DNA from: Mucilaginibacter defluvii
GTDB lineage: Bacteria > Bacteroidota > Bacteroidia > Sphingobacteriales > Sphingobacteriaceae
Direction: 5' to 3'
Assembly: GCF_039543225.1 (NCBI RefSeq)
Contig: NZ_BAABJI010000002.1
Location: forward strand, 310,001 to 374,000
DNA: 64,000 nucleotides
Shown here one piece after another: positions 26,881-36,651 of this stretch; the first letter of the stretch is position 1, and each line of letters starts with the position of its first letter. The translations under genes and the position numbers were made by a program. A model generated the notes under the pieces. It saw only the letters and a list, made by a program, of their open reading frames with translations. It had not been told where the DNA came from and searched no databases.

Positions 26881-28144
26881 CGCTCGCCGGTAAATAAATA
26901 ACAAAGGTTGAACCATGGCCTACCGTGCTTTTTACTTCGATTTTCCCGTTATGCCGCTCCACTATCTGCTTTACAATACTCAAACCAAGGCCGGTAGAAT
27001 GTTCGCCACGCAGGCCACTGCGCCCCGCCTTTGAAAAACGGTCAAATATATTGGGTAGTATATCATCAGGAATACCTAAACCGTGATCAGTAACTTCTAT
27101 TTTCAATTGCGCTAACTCAATAGAAAACGCTATCTCAATTATATCATTATCCTTTGAGAATTTGGCGGCGTTGCTTATAAGATTATCTATCACCCGCTGA
27201 AACTTTTCCGGGTTAATATCGGCAAACGCCTGTTGAGGCGCTTCTTTGAAAGCAATATGATTGGGTATGTTAGGTGTTTGGTTCCATAAATCTATGAGGT
27301 TTTTCAGGAAGGTATTCATTTCCGTTGCCTTAACGGCAAAATCGGCATTGTTATCATTCCGCGCGCTTTCCAGTAAATCATCGATGATGGATCTGGCTTT
27401 CTCGCACGATTGCTTCACCAGATGGATATTCTCCAGTGTATCATCATCGGCGGCATCCATCTCCATCAGCATAGCCACCGACTCAATTGCCGCTATTGGG
27501 TTACGCAGGTCGTGCGCTACCATCCCCAATACTTCGGTTTTAAAGTTGCTGGCCCGGGCAATCTCCCGGTTTTGTTTATTGATCTCTACCAATTGCAAAA
27601 AATGGTTGGCCTTGTAATTAAAATTATATCTGGACATCAGGAAGAAGCCAAGAAGCAAAATACAGCATAAAAGCTCGTTATACAGTATTTCGGTAGGGCT
27701 GTGGGATAAGGCCGTTATCAACAAGGTAAATACAGCGCCCGTTATCAGGGTTATAAACATGGTGTGGCCATATTCAAATACGCATATAATGCTGATAACC
27801 GTCAGGGCGATCATGAAAACGATAAGGTTGTCGCTGGGTACATAGGTTACTATAAAGCTTGACGCCATCCCGCTCATTATAATATATAAAGCGAAGACGA
27901 CGGTGAATAAGGACATCATAGCGTCAGCCTTACGCAAACGTCTTATCTTTTTATATAAGGTGTTAACGCCCAGGTAAAAAAAAGGAGCTGCGCAAATATG
28001 CACCCAGTTACTAATATCAAACTCAGGGAAGTTCTGAATGCGGGTAAGACTTGCAGGAAAAGCGGTGATAAATACACGAAAGCCAACATTAAACGCAAAA
28101 AATATCAAACAGAGCTTTTTGATACTCTTTAGATTTTGCAGCAT
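26861..28144 (-). CDS. Membrane-bound sensor histidine kinase
   Basis: A 427-residue kinase using the ATG at 28144; a TTG at 28261 would add 39 residues of poor quality. Residues about 10-190 form six or seven TM helices (LCLIFFAFNVGFRVF, WVHICAAPFFYLGV and others), resembling a MASE-like sensor without a large loop. A HisKA domain follows with His in MVAHDLRNPIAAIES, then HATPase_c with TDHGLGIPDD and GLGLSIVKQIVE. The signal is unknown, possibly a membrane state or small molecule. No response regulator is beside it. Its 3' end overlaps the helicase gene by 20 bases on the other strand. Confidence 0.9.
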   Translation of the reverse strand: MLQNLKSIKKLCLIFFAFNVGFRVFITAFPASLTRIQNFPEFDISNWVHICAAPFFYLGVNTLYKKIRRLRKADAMMSLFTVVFALYIIMSGMASSFIVTYVPSDNLIVFMIALTVISIICVFEYGHTMFITLITGAVFTLLITALSHSPTEILYNELLCCILLLGFFLMSRYNFNYKANHFLQLVEINKQNREIARASNFKTEVLGMVAHDLRNPIAAIESVAMLMEMDAADDDTLENIHLVKQSCEKARSIIDDLLESARNDNNADFAVKATEMNTFLKNLIDLWNQTPNIPNHIAFKEAPQQAFADINPEKFQRVIDNLISNAAKFSKDNDIIEIAFSIELAQLKIEVTDHGLGIPDDILPNIFDRFSKAGRSGLRGEHSTGLGLSIVKQIVERHNGKIEVKSTVGHGSTFVIYLPASANQPAQ

Positions 28145-28339
28145 ATAATAATTCCGGAATTCTGCACGGCTTTTAATGGTTGCCGTTCCGGTTATATCAA
28201 CATCCAAAACAAAAATATTATAAATGGTCAGCTGGTCAAATGTAACAAAAATATTGCACAACCTGCAAGGCTAAAAAAACCTGAATTATTGGCTGTTGTT
28301 ATAATGATAAATAACACTAAAAAAAGACAAAAAGGCGGT

Positions 28340-28365
28340 TTGGCTGATTTTAGCCGACATTTTTT
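28340..28365 (+). terminator. Weak terminator-like hairpin in the clpB leader
   Basis: TTGGCT / AGCCGA (with one T-G pair) around GATTTT is followed by CATTTTTT, 45 bases before the clpB ATG. The stem is short, so it may not terminate; it could be an attenuator or chance. Confidence 0.25.
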
Positions 28366-28409
28366 CAGCTATTATTTATTGGTAAACTATTTGAATAACA
28401 CTTACCGCT

Positions 28410-31022
28410 ATGAATTTTAACAACTTTACCATAAAAGCTCAGGAAGCTGTACAAAAGGCTTCGGAGATTGCCACCGGTAATCAACAGCAGGCTATTGAGA
28501 ATGCACATTTGCTAAAGGCGTTACTGCTGGTAGATGAAAACGTAATAAGCTACTTATTAAAAAAGCTGAATGTTAACCTTAATAGGTTCGGCAATGTGCT
28601 GGATCAGCAGATCGCCTCGTTCCCGAAGGTGAGCGGCAGTAATATATATTTATCGTCAGACGCTAACAGCGCTTTGCAAAAGGCGCAGGGATATCTGAAG
28701 GAGTTTAAGGATGAGTTTGTATCGGTTGAGCATATATTACTCGGTATCCTTGCATCTAATGATAAAACGGCTACTGCCTTAAAGGATGCCGGCGTGAATG
28801 AAAAGGACCTTAAAAAAGCCATTGTTAGTTTGCGTGGCGATAGTAAGGTAACCGACCAAAATGCCGAGGCCACCTACAACGCGCTCAACAAATACGCCCG
28901 TAACCTCAACGAGTACGCCGAATCAGGCAAACTGGATCCGGTTATTGGCCGCGACGAGGAGATACGTCGTGTGATACAGATCCTATCTCGCCGTACCAAA
29001 AATAACCCGGTATTGGTGGGCGAACCCGGTGTGGGTAAAACCGCTATCGCCGAAGGTATTGCTTTCCGCATTATTAAAGGCGACGTGCCTGAAAGTTTAA
29101 AAACTAAAACCGTGTACTCGTTAGATATGGGCGCGCTGGTTGCCGGTGCCAAATATAAAGGTGAGTTTGAGGAACGCCTTAAAGCCGTGGTAAAAGAGGT
29201 GGTACAAAGCGATGGCGAGATCATCTTGTTTATTGATGAGATACACACGCTGGTTGGCGCAGGTGGCGGCGAAGGCGCTATGGACGCGGCCAACATATTG
29301 AAACCGGCCCTTGCCCGTGGTGAACTGATGGCTATCGGCGCCACAACGCTTAACGAGTATCAAAAATACGTGGAGAAAGACAAAGCCCTCGAGCGCCGTT
29401 TCCAAAAGGTTACTGTAGATGAGCCTGATCCGCAGGACGCGATCTCAATCCTGCGTGGATTAAAGGAACGTTATGAGCAGCACCACAAAGTGCACATTAA
29501 GGACGAGGCGATTATCGCGGCGGTTGAAATGTCGCAACGCTATATATCCGACAGGTTTTTGCCCGATAAGGCTATTGACCTGATGGATGAGGCAGCGAGT
29601 AAATTGCGCCTCGAAATGGATTCGGTACCGGAAGCGGTTGATGAACTGGAACGCCGTATTATGCAGCTGGAGATCGAGCGTGAGGCCATCAAGCGTGAAA
29701 AGGACGAGAAGAAGGTAGCCGAGCTGAGCGAAGAGATTGCTAACCTGAGTGCCGACCGTGATTCTATCCGCGCCAAATGGCAAAGTGAGAAGGATTTGGT
29801 GGACAGCATCAACCAAAAGGTTGAACAGATAGAGAACTTTAAGCTGGAAGCTGACCAGGCTGAGCGTGCAGGTGATTACGGCAAGGTAGCAGAGCTACGG
29901 TACGGCCGCATCCGCGAAACGCAAGATGAGGTTGAAAAGCTAAAGGTAGAATTGCAAAAGCAGCAGGTAGACAGCCGCATGCTGAAAGAGGAAGTTACCG
30001 CCGACGATATTGCCGGTGTGGTGTCCCGCTGGACAGGCATCCCGGTTTCAAAAATGATACAAAGCGAGCGCGAAAAGCTGCTGCACCTGGAAGAAGAACT
30101 GCATAAACGTGTAGCTGGGCAGGAGGAAGCTATTGAGGCTATCAGCGATGCCATACGCCGTAGTCGTGCCGGTTTGCAGGATAAGCGCAAGCCAATCGGG
30201 TCGTTCATCTTTTTAGGTACCACCGGTGTTGGTAAAACCGAGCTGGCAAAAGCATTGGCCGAGTTTCTGTTCAACGATGAAAGCGCCCTGGTGCGTATTG
30301 ATATGAGCGAATACCAGGAACGCCATGCGGTGTCAAGGCTGATCGGAGCGCCTCCGGGCTACGTGGGTTACGACGAAGGCGGACAGTTAACTGAAGCCGT
30401 ACGCCGCAAACCATACAGCGTGGTATTGCTGGATGAGATAGAAAAAGCACATCCGGATGTGTTTAATATACTGTTACAGGTATTGGATGATGGCCGTTTA
30501 ACGGATAACAAAGGCCGTGTGGTGAACTTTAAAAACACCATCATCATCATGACCTCAAACATCGGCTCAAATATTATCCAGGAAAACTTCACCGACCTGG
30601 ATGACGACCGTGAAGAGATCATCGCCAAAACAAAAAATCAATTGTTTGAGTTACTTCGCGTAACCATAAGGCCGGAGTTTTTGAACCGGATCGACGAGAT
30701 CATCATGTTTACACCGTTAACACGCGATGAGATAGGCGATATTGTTAAACTACAGTTCAGGCAGGTGCAGCAAACGCTGGCCGAAATGGGCATCCATATC
30801 GAGGCATCAGACGAGGCGCTTGACTGGCTGGCACAACTGGGCTACGATCCGCAATTTGGCGCCCGTCCGTTAAAACGGGTTATTCAGAAAAAAATCCTGA
30901 ATGAGCTGTCGAAACAAATACTCGCCGGTAAGGTAGATAAGGACAGCACTATTAAGCTGGATATGTTTGATAATCAATTTGTGTTTTTAAATGCAAATGA
31001 AAGCGATGCAGTAGCAGGTTGA
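28410..31022 (+). CDS. clpB: ClpB disaggregase
   Basis: An 870-residue Hsp100 chaperone, full length. Order: N-domain ([18 protein letters not shown]), first AAA+ (GEPGVGKTA, Walker [14 protein letters not shown]), the coiled-coil M-domain (about residues 400-525), second AAA+ ([23 protein letters not shown]) and a C-terminal domain. It has no ClpP-binding IGF loop. With DnaK/DnaJ/GrpE it rescues aggregated protein. The leader has a hairpin at 28340-28365 but no heat-shock CIRCE repeat was found. A terminator lies 93 bases after the stop. Confidence 0.97.
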   Translation: MNFNNFTIKAQEAVQKASEIATGNQQQAIENAHLLKALLLVDENVISYLLKKLNVNLNRFGNVLDQQIASFPKVSGSNIYLSSDANSALQKAQGYLKEFKDEFVSVEHILLGILASNDKTATALKDAGVNEKDLKKAIVSLRGDSKVTDQNAEATYNALNKYARNLNEYAESGKLDPVIGRDEEIRRVIQILSRRTKNNPVLVGEPGVGKTAIAEGIAFRIIKGDVPESLKTKTVYSLDMGALVAGAKYKGEFEERLKAVVKEVVQSDGEIILFIDEIHTLVGAGGGEGAMDAANILKPALARGELMAIGATTLNEYQKYVEKDKALERRFQKVTVDEPDPQDAISILRGLKERYEQHHKVHIKDEAIIAAVEMSQRYISDRFLPDKAIDLMDEAASKLRLEMDSVPEAVDELERRIMQLEIEREAIKREKDEKKVAELSEEIANLSADRDSIRAKWQSEKDLVDSINQKVEQIENFKLEADQAERAGDYGKVAELRYGRIRETQDEVEKLKVELQKQQVDSRMLKEEVTADDIAGVVSRWTGIPVSKMIQSEREKLLHLEEELHKRVAGQEEAIEAISDAIRRSRAGLQDKRKPIGSFIFLGTTGVGKTELAKALAEFLFNDESALVRIDMSEYQERHAVSRLIGAPPGYVGYDEGGQLTEAVRRKPYSVVLLDEIEKAHPDVFNILLQVLDDGRLTDNKGRVVNFKNTIIIMTSNIGSNIIQENFTDLDDDREEIIAKTKNQLFELLRVTIRPEFLNRIDEIIMFTPLTRDEIGDIVKLQFRQVQQTLAEMGIHIEASDEALDWLAQLGYDPQFGARPLKRVIQKKILNELSKQILAGKVDKDSTIKLDMFDNQFVFLNANESDAVAG

Positions 31023-31114
31023 TCCGCAGGCGGGTGAAATGTCAAAAATGTTAACGCATTAAACCATTTGCCTTCCTGTAACTCAAACAAATATAATAAC
31101 TCCATCATATAGTA

Positions 31115-31141
31115 AAAGAGCTGCCTGCGGGCGGCTCTTTT
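31115..31141 (+). terminator. Rho-independent terminator after clpB
   Basis: An 11-bp stem AAAGAGCTGCC / GGCGGCTCTTT (one G-T pair) is followed by a short T run. It is 93 bases after the clpB stop and upstream of the pseudouridine synthase gene. Confidence 0.7.
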
Positions 31142-31154
31142 GCATTTAAAACCG

Positions 31155-31162
31155 TACTTTTG
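31155..31162 (+). promoter_or_regulatory. Candidate -7 element (TACTTTTG) for the pseudouridine synthase
   Basis: It matches TAnnTTTG and lies nine bases before the ATG at 31172. A TTTG at 31139-31142 is closer (12 bases) than the usual spacing. Confidence 0.4.
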
Positions 31163-31171
31163 CAGCTTGTT

Positions 31172-31897
31172 ATGAAAATACCCAAGTTTGCCGACCAGAT
31201 ACTTTTTGAAAACGATGATATAATTGTGGTGAACAAGCCGCCTTTTATTAGCTCGCTAGATGAGCGGGGAGAAGGCAGCAGTGAGATCAGTATGTTGCGC
31301 CTGGCTAAGGCCTACAGTGATGACGCGCAGATATGCCACCGTTTGGATAAGGAAACCTCCGGCGCGCTGATTTTCGCCAAGCACCCCGAAGCTTACCGCT
31401 GGGTATCTATGCAGTTTGAGCGTCGTAAAGTAAAAAAGGTGTATCACGCCGTTATTGATGGAACCCACGTATTTGAAGACCTGCAAATTGACCTGCCAAT
31501 ATTAAACGTGGGCAAAGGCAGCGTTACTATCAGCAGGCAGGAAGGTAAACCCGCCGAAACCTGGTTCAACTCATTAAAATATTATAAGCATTACACACTG
31601 GTAGAGTGCCGCCCTATAACCGGCCGAATGCACCAGATCCGTATCCACCTGGCTACACAGCGCGCCTCTATAGCAGGTGATGATATGTATAAAGGCCAGC
31701 CCGTGTTTCTGTCTAAACTGAAACGTAAATATCATTTAGGTAAAGACCAGGAAGAGCAGCCGATTATGAAACGCTTTGCCCTGCATGCTTACCAGGTGAC
31801 CTTTAAGCTGATGAATGGCGAAGACATTACTATCAACGCGCCATATCCAAAAGACTTTGAAACGCTGTTAAAGTTGTTGGATAAGTTTGATATTTAA
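31172..31897 (+). CDS. RluA-family RNA pseudouridine synthase
   Basis: A 241-residue pseudouridine synthase of the RluA/RluD family, using the ATG at 31172. The catalytic Asp motif is ICHRLDKETSGALIFAK. The ENDDIIVVNKPPFI motif near the start and the GRMHQIRIHLA motif are standard. There is no N-terminal S4 RNA-binding domain, which places it with the smaller RluA/TruC-like proteins. The target (rRNA or tRNA uridine) cannot be determined. It is monocistronic, with a candidate promoter element nine bases upstream and no adjoining genes on its strand. Confidence 0.9.
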   Translation: MKIPKFADQILFENDDIIVVNKPPFISSLDERGEGSSEISMLRLAKAYSDDAQICHRLDKETSGALIFAKHPEAYRWVSMQFERRKVKKVYHAVIDGTHVFEDLQIDLPILNVGKGSVTISRQEGKPAETWFNSLKYYKHYTLVECRPITGRMHQIRIHLATQRASIAGDDMYKGQPVFLSKLKRKYHLGKDQEEQPIMKRFALHAYQVTFKLMNGEDITINAPYPKDFETLLKLLDKFDI

Positions 31898-31920
31898 TTA
31901 TTTTACTGCTCTTCCAATCA

Positions 31921-31956
31921 CGTCATTACGTAATACGAAGCAATCTCTTTAGGACG
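31921..31956. repeat. Intergenic repeat remnant, GTCATT..CGAAGCAATCTC type
   Basis: The stretch CGTCATTACG...TACGAAGCAATCTCT...AGGACG closely resembles, from memory, a repeat of the form GTCATTGCGAGG..ACGAAGCAATCTC found in intergenic regions of many bacterial genomes, including Sphingobacteriaceae. Ends CGTC and GACG are complementary. Only one copy is seen in this window. Confidence 0.45.
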
Positions 31957-31974
31957 TTCTTTTATTATTTTTAC

Positions 31975-31991
31975 CCTCTCCATAGGAGAGG
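31975..31991. repeat. Small perfect hairpin next to the SIP stop codon
   Basis: CCTCTCC / GGAGAGG form a perfect 7-bp stem with an ATA loop just after the minus-strand SIP stop. No T tract follows on either side, so it is not a clear terminator; it may help end convergent transcription. Confidence 0.35.
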
Positions 31992-31992
31992 T

Positions 31993-32703
31993 CTACTGCC
32001 AAAACCCATGTGCTTTAATCTGGCCTGAGCTATAACCCTGGCCGCGCAGTGTTTTCCGTAGTTGCGCCACCATGGTTGAATTTCCGGCAAGATAAAATAT
32101 AGTGTTTTCAAGGTTTTCTGATTGCTGCAGCAGCCACTTAATAAGGGAGTGATGGCCGTAACTATCGCTGCGCTCAACTGGTTGTAACGATGTTTTAAAG
32201 TACTCGTTAAACAGGCTGCGGTTGGCGCTATCATTCATCACCACCGCGCCCGAAAAACGTGTGGCGGGTTGTGTAAGCTGTTGTAATGCAAGTAAATGGC
32301 CGATAGCGCTTTCATCGCCAAGGCAAATAATTGCAGAGGTGTTTACAGGCGTGTGCCTGGTTGTGCTAATGCCCAGGTATTCTACAGTATCACCCTTTTT
32401 TAATTGTTTAGCCCATGTTGCTCCCGGGCCCTTATGGTTTATATCAATGTAAAGTGTGCAGGTTTGTGTTTCAGCATCCCAGGCCGATGGCGTATAATCC
32501 CGATAGGTAAAATCAGCAACCTTGCATTTAATATGCTGTACCTCGTTCCAATCCATATTGGCTGATGGCAGGTGCATATCAATTTCAACAATATCGTCGG
32601 TGCCCCATAGCCGGCTTTCAAGTACGTGACCGGTTTTTAAAAATTGGTTCTCTAAAATTTGGGTAGCTTTCTTTTTTATGCGTGATAATAGTAATGTGCT
32701 CAT
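31993..32703 (-). CDS. Siderophore-interacting FAD reductase-like protein
   Basis: A 236-residue protein of the SIP/ViuB group, flavin-dependent reductases that release iron from siderophores in the cytoplasm. The FAD-binding motif RDYTPSAWD and the NAD-binding segment CLGDESAIGHLLALQQL are present. The substrate side is unknown. It is 77 bases downstream of the AraC regulator and last in a four-gene minus-strand cluster with Fur, FUSC and AraC. That placing fits iron-responsive regulation, but no Fur box was identified. A small hairpin lies at its stop. Confidence 0.85.
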   Translation of the reverse strand: MSTLLLSRIKKKATQILENQFLKTGHVLESRLWGTDDIVEIDMHLPSANMDWNEVQHIKCKVADFTYRDYTPSAWDAETQTCTLYIDINHKGPGATWAKQLKKGDTVEYLGISTTRHTPVNTSAIICLGDESAIGHLLALQQLTQPATRFSGAVVMNDSANRSLFNEYFKTSLQPVERSDSYGHHSLIKWLLQQSENLENTIFYLAGNSTMVAQLRKTLRGQGYSSGQIKAHGFWQ

Positions 32704-32780
32704 TTTGTAAATGTTTAGTACTTACAAAATAAGGGCAATCCTTATCTGCATAAAATAGACATTGGTAGGTAAGTATTGGA

Positions 32781-33632
32781 CTATTTGCGGTAATCCTGCC
32801 TGAAAGCGAGCGGCGTTTTACCGGCGTTTTGTTTAAAAATGCGCGAAAAATAAGTATGATCTTCATACCCTACAGCATGGGCAATCTCTTTTACGTTAAG
32901 CTCACTATAGTATAATAAACGGCGGGCCTCAAGCAAAACTTCGTTGGTTATCCAGTAAGATACCGGTGAGCCGCTTGTTTTTTTCAATGCCTCGTTCAGG
33001 TACGATTCGCTGATCATCAACTGACCGGCATACCATGACGGGCTTTTATGTTTTACAAAATGTTGCTTTAACAGCTTTTTAAATTGCTGTGTAATTTGGT
33101 AGGGGCGGGTAGCGGTGTTGGCGGCTTCACTGGCCCTGCAATATCCGGCCGCTGCCAGGCCTATAAAGCTGTTTAATAACGAGTGGAGCAATTGAATATA
33201 AAAAGGCTGCTCCGGATCGCTGTTAAAATGTTGATGCAGCAATTTTGTGGTAGCAAGCAGTTGTTGATATTGCTCTTCTGATAATGCGTATGGTTGTTGT
33301 ATAGCTATCTGGTTCTCAAATACCTCGCGGTAATGCGCCGGAACCAGCATGGTATCTGCCGCTATAAACCATCCATTTACATTGTACGACGCTAACACAT
33401 GATGAACCTGACCGGGAAGAATATAATATAGCGCAGGACCAAATATACTTACCTCATTAAAATCAACCATCAATGAGCCATCGCCTTTTTCAATCAGGAA
33501 AAATACGTAATGATCGTCGCGATGTATGCCTAATTGTTTGCCTTGCTTGGCAGTATCGTCTTCATAAGTGCAGCGTATTTCCATACCTGCGCTGGTCTTA
33601 TCCTTAAGCCTGTGTATCGGAATATGCTTCAT
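32781..33632 (-). CDS. AraC-family transcription regulator
   Basis: A 283-residue regulator. The N-terminal part is a cupin-like ligand domain (GDGSLMVDFNEVSIFGPALYYILPGQVHHV, residues about 50-80). The C-terminal 100 residues hold two helix-turn-helix units: SESYLNEALKKTSGSPVSYWI and VKEIAHAVGYEDHTYFSRIFKQNAGKTP. AraC proteins bind DNA in response to a small ligand. It is 33 bases from the FUSC gene and 77 bases from the SIP gene, so it is probably co-transcribed and may control them. The ligand is unknown. Confidence 0.9.
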   Translation of the reverse strand: MKHIPIHRLKDKTSAGMEIRCTYEDDTAKQGKQLGIHRDDHYVFFLIEKGDGSLMVDFNEVSIFGPALYYILPGQVHHVLASYNVNGWFIAADTMLVPAHYREVFENQIAIQQPYALSEEQYQQLLATTKLLHQHFNSDPEQPFYIQLLHSLLNSFIGLAAAGYCRASEAANTATRPYQITQQFKKLLKQHFVKHKSPSWYAGQLMISESYLNEALKKTSGSPVSYWITNEVLLEARRLLYYSELNVKEIAHAVGYEDHTYFSRIFKQNAGKTPLAFRQDYRK

Positions 33633-33665
33633 TTTTTAAGATAATTATTTTAAGATGGATTCCAT

Positions 33666-35774
33666 CTATCGCAAATCAGGTACGTTGCATTGGTTGATCT
33701 CCCGGGCGAGTTGCAATAAAAGTGTCCCGCCATCCTGATCGTCGCTTACTTTGTTAAATTGTTTCGGTACAATATCCGTATCCTGTGGATAAGACCAATT
33801 TAACGAATCTGCATCTTTTTGCAGCTTATGCTGAAGCAAAGCTATGCTTGCCTGTATATGTTTCACCTGCGTTTCAATATTAAGGCCTGCATCAGGTAAT
33901 TTAAAAACAGAAAAATGTGAGGTGATCATTGAGCTCAGCTTCATGTTCAATATTTGAAACCGGTGCACACCGGCGCCTTGTTCTTTACGGAAACCGGGTT
34001 CGCTCTGCATACCTGCAAAAGCATTGGCCAGCCCGGCTAAGCTTGTGTACACGCTTTTTCGTGCCAGTTTGTAGGATGTTATATCTAAAGGGACATTGCG
34101 TGTAGCCTCAATCAGTTTTTCCAGATAGTTGATGTTGGCCTGCAATACCTGTTTAATATAAAAGCCTAAACGTTTGTTCTCCCAAACCGGGAACAGGTAT
34201 GCCCCCGCAAAAGCGATGAGGCAGCCCAGCAGGGTATCATAAATGCGCTCAATTACAATAGTGCCATTGCCCCCGGTATAAATATTAAGGTAAATAACTA
34301 TCATGGCCGATATAAACACCACCGCCACAAGATATTGCGTGCGTAAGAAAGTTAAAAATCCAACCAAAAATATAATGGCGATAGTGCCGAGCAAGTCCTG
34401 CTGTTTAACCAGCAATAATATGGAAAAGCCTATAACAATACCGGCAAGGCTGCCCAGCAAACGCTGTTTATTACGTTTTTGGGTGATGTAGAATGATGGC
34501 CGCATAATAACCAGGATAGTGAGCAGTACCCAGTAATTATACTCGCCCCAGTTAAGCAAATGTGAAACCACCAGGCCGAAGATGCTTGAGGTGGTAAATC
34601 GTAAAGCGAACCTGAACACCGGCGATTTGAGGTTGAGGTTTTTTTTGATACTTGCGAAGCTTAAATCCTGTACGCTAACAAAGTGGGCGTATTCAATATC
34701 TACGTTCTCTTTAAACAGGCCTGTTTTGATCTCGTTTATATAATCATCAATACGTTCAATATTATGCTTGAGCTTAATAAGCATAGGCACGTGCTTATCA
34801 TCCTCACGATCGGTAATATACTGTAGTCTATCCAAATAAAGTTGCAGGTTAGCCCGGTAATTGGTTTTGGTAACCGCCCGTTTGTTGGTTTGTAAGGCAT
34901 CTCCAACCGCATATAACTCTTGCGATTGCAGTTTGATTACGTTTTTAACCAGCTCAAGTATGCCGTTTATCCTGAAATTCTCGCGTACAAATTCATAATC
35001 GTAATGTATGGCGGTTATCTGGTCGTACAGGTCAATAGCGCACTCCGTTATTTTAAGTAACTCCTGACCCTTGCTGTTGTTGGCCTGCATGGCCTGCTCA
35101 TCTCTTATCAACAGGTTACGCACCAGTTCCTGCTTATCATTAATACGTACATGTAAGGCGAGCAGCTTTTTGTAGCTTATATCTAACGGAACGTTAACAT
35201 CATAAAAAGGTGCCTTGGCTTCTAAAAACTCGGCTGTAGCAGCAAGGCATTCTGCAATGGCGTGCTTTAATGATCGTAATGGCCAAAGGGTGATGTACAG
35301 GTAATTTACAGCGTAATACCACACACTGCCGCCCATAATATACAGGGCGAATGTTAAACTGTCAACCGGCTTTAAGCCCCAGGTAAATATGGCCAGCCCG
35401 ATAAGTGATATGCCTAAAACACTAAAGCGTACACCGTATACCGTAAGCATGGAGCATATAAAAATAATAACTGCGAAAACTACAGTAAACAGCATAAAAT
35501 AAGGCCAGCTGTAAGCCACCATGAACGATACAATGAACGAAAGCGGTATGCTGATCAACAAACTGATCCGCTTGTCGGCGGCTGTACCTGCCGTTTCTGT
35601 AAGCCCTACATTAAGGGCGCCTAAGCCCACTATGGTAGCGGCATGCGTAAATCCAAGCCTGTTTAAAACAAGCACAGGCAAAACAACGCTTATGGTGATG
35701 CGCAAAGCATCAGTAAAGTATTCTGACCGTGTAAAACGGATTAATTTCCGGAGAAAAAAAAGTGGGTTCATCAA
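33666..35774 (-). CDS. FUSC-family (YccS/AaeB-like) membrane protein
   Basis: A 702-residue inner-membrane protein. It has an N-terminal TM block of six or so helices, a long cytoplasmic helical region (about residues 190-380, rich in charged helices), then a second TM block (FALRFTTSSIFGLVVSHLLNW) of the FUSC domain, and a cytoplasmic tail. YccS, YhfK and AaeB of this superfamily are thought to export aromatic acids or related anions. The gene is 33 bases from both neighbours, Fur and AraC, which argues for one transcript. Export of a siderophore or aromatic acid is plausible from context but not shown. Confidence 0.8.
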   Translation of the reverse strand: MMNPLFFLRKLIRFTRSEYFTDALRITISVVLPVLVLNRLGFTHAATIVGLGALNVGLTETAGTAADKRISLLISIPLSFIVSFMVAYSWPYFMLFTVVFAVIIFICSMLTVYGVRFSVLGISLIGLAIFTWGLKPVDSLTFALYIMGGSVWYYAVNYLYITLWPLRSLKHAIAECLAATAEFLEAKAPFYDVNVPLDISYKKLLALHVRINDKQELVRNLLIRDEQAMQANNSKGQELLKITECAIDLYDQITAIHYDYEFVRENFRINGILELVKNVIKLQSQELYAVGDALQTNKRAVTKTNYRANLQLYLDRLQYITDREDDKHVPMLIKLKHNIERIDDYINEIKTGLFKENVDIEYAHFVSVQDLSFASIKKNLNLKSPVFRFALRFTTSSIFGLVVSHLLNWGEYNYWVLLTILVIMRPSFYITQKRNKQRLLGSLAGIVIGFSILLLVKQQDLLGTIAIIFLVGFLTFLRTQYLVAVVFISAMIVIYLNIYTGGNGTIVIERIYDTLLGCLIAFAGAYLFPVWENKRLGFYIKQVLQANINYLEKLIEATRNVPLDITSYKLARKSVYTSLAGLANAFAGMQSEPGFRKEQGAGVHRFQILNMKLSSMITSHFSVFKLPDAGLNIETQVKHIQASIALLQHKLQKDADSLNWSYPQDTDIVPKQFNKVSDDQDGGTLLLQLAREINQCNVPDLR

Positions 35775-35807
35775 GCTTGAACTAAGCGCAAAGATACAAT
35801 AACGTAA

Positions 35808-36269
35808 TTAAACGCCTGCTGTTTGATGCTCCGGCATCTTCGGTTGCTTTTCCGCGTTGCATTTATCGCACAAACCACTAATTACCAGGTTTATGTCTTT
35901 AGCTGTAAAACCTTCAGGTATTTTAATAGATTGCAGTGGTACATCATCCAGGCAATAAACCTTTTTGCAGTTGATGCAATTAAAATGGAAGTGCTCGTCG
36001 TGGTGCTCATGTACCGTACACCTGGGTGAGCAGATAGCATAGTTTGCGGTGCCGTTCAGGTCAATCACTTTGTGCAAAATACCTTTTTCCTCAAAGGTTT
36101 TCAGAATTCGGTACAAGGTAACACGATCAACATCGGCACCCATAATTTTTTCGAGCGCGGGTTGAGTGATCGCTGCATCGCTCTGTGCAATAACCTGTAA
36201 TACACCAAGCCTTGGCCCGGTAATTTTAAGTTGATTTTTGTGAAGTAAACCCGCGAAATCCTTTTCCAT
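35808..36269 (-). CDS. Fur-family metal-dependent repressor
   Basis: A 153-residue Fur/Zur-type regulator. The winged helix includes VDRVTLYRILKTFEEKGIL, the histidine-rich HEHHDEHFHF metal site is present, and structural zinc pairs CxxC (CINCKKVYC) and CDKC appear. It binds DNA as a dimer when loaded with iron, zinc or manganese. It is first in the minus-strand cluster, so it may control the FUSC, AraC and SIP genes, or itself. Iron versus zinc specificity is not readable. The ATG is at 36269 and the leader carries TATCTTTA, a one-base miss to TAnnTTTG. Confidence 0.9.
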   Translation of the reverse strand: MEKDFAGLLHKNQLKITGPRLGVLQVIAQSDAAITQPALEKIMGADVDRVTLYRILKTFEEKGILHKVIDLNGTANYAICSPRCTVHEHHDEHFHFNCINCKKVYCLDDVPLQSIKIPEGFTAKDINLVISGLCDKCNAEKQPKMPEHQTAGV

Positions 36270-36359
36270 GTTATGCTGTTGTAAAGATACAACTTTAATA
36301 TCGGGACCATAAAATAAAACCGTAAGCCTGAAGAGCGGTTAATTCAGCATATATCAATT

Positions 36360-36506
36360 ATGCAAGGGGTTAAAAAGCAACATCTGCCTCAAAAATTATG
36401 CGTTACCTGCAAACGGCCGTTTACCTGGCGTAAAAAATGGGCCGCTGTTTGGGATGATGTAAAGTATTGTTCAGAAAAGTGCAGGCGTAACAAAAATTCC
36501 GGGTAG
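36360..36506 (+). CDS. DUF2256 zinc-ribbon-like micro-protein
   Basis: A 48-residue protein, [19 protein letters not shown] at its start, with the DUF2256 hallmarks PFTWRKKW and two cysteine pairs CVTC (residues 14 and 17) and CSEKC (37 and 41) that likely hold a zinc. DUF2256 proteins are small, widespread and of unknown function; in other genomes they often sit near cryptochrome/photolyase genes (from memory). Here it stands alone upstream of the imuA-imuB-dnaE2 cassette and divergent from fur, and might be linked to DNA repair. The ATG at 36360 gives an ORF ending TAG at 36506. Confidence 0.85.
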   Translation: MQGVKKQHLPQKLCVTCKRPFTWRKKWAAVWDDVKYCSEKCRRNKNSG

Positions 36507-36605
36507 CAGCCAGGCGTCTTTTTCATGATAAAAGCTTTTTTATTAAGATGTATAATGCTGATTTAAAAATGTTATTTGATAGGGAATGAAAATTTATCCA
36601 CAATA

Positions 36606-36637
36606 TTTGATTTGCTAAAAAAATTAGTATTAATTTG
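36606..36637 (+). promoter_or_regulatory. Candidate promoter of the imuA-imuB-dnaE2 operon
   Basis: TTTG at 36606-36609 and TTAATTTG at 36630-36637 (one mismatch to TAnnTTTG) have a 20-base spacer. The imuA ATG is 14 bases downstream. A LexA operator could overlap, but no convincing palindrome was identified. Confidence 0.4.
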
Positions 36638-36651
36638 TAGAGTAAATTATC

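Noticed and set aside
28145..28261. TTG start giving a 466-residue kinase
   Set aside because: The 39 extra residues are not membrane or domain sequence and precede a good ATG at 28144 with a TM start.
36507..36651. LexA operator upstream of imuA
   Set aside because: No palindromic SOS-box-like sequence was convincing by eye; only a promoter-like pair was found.
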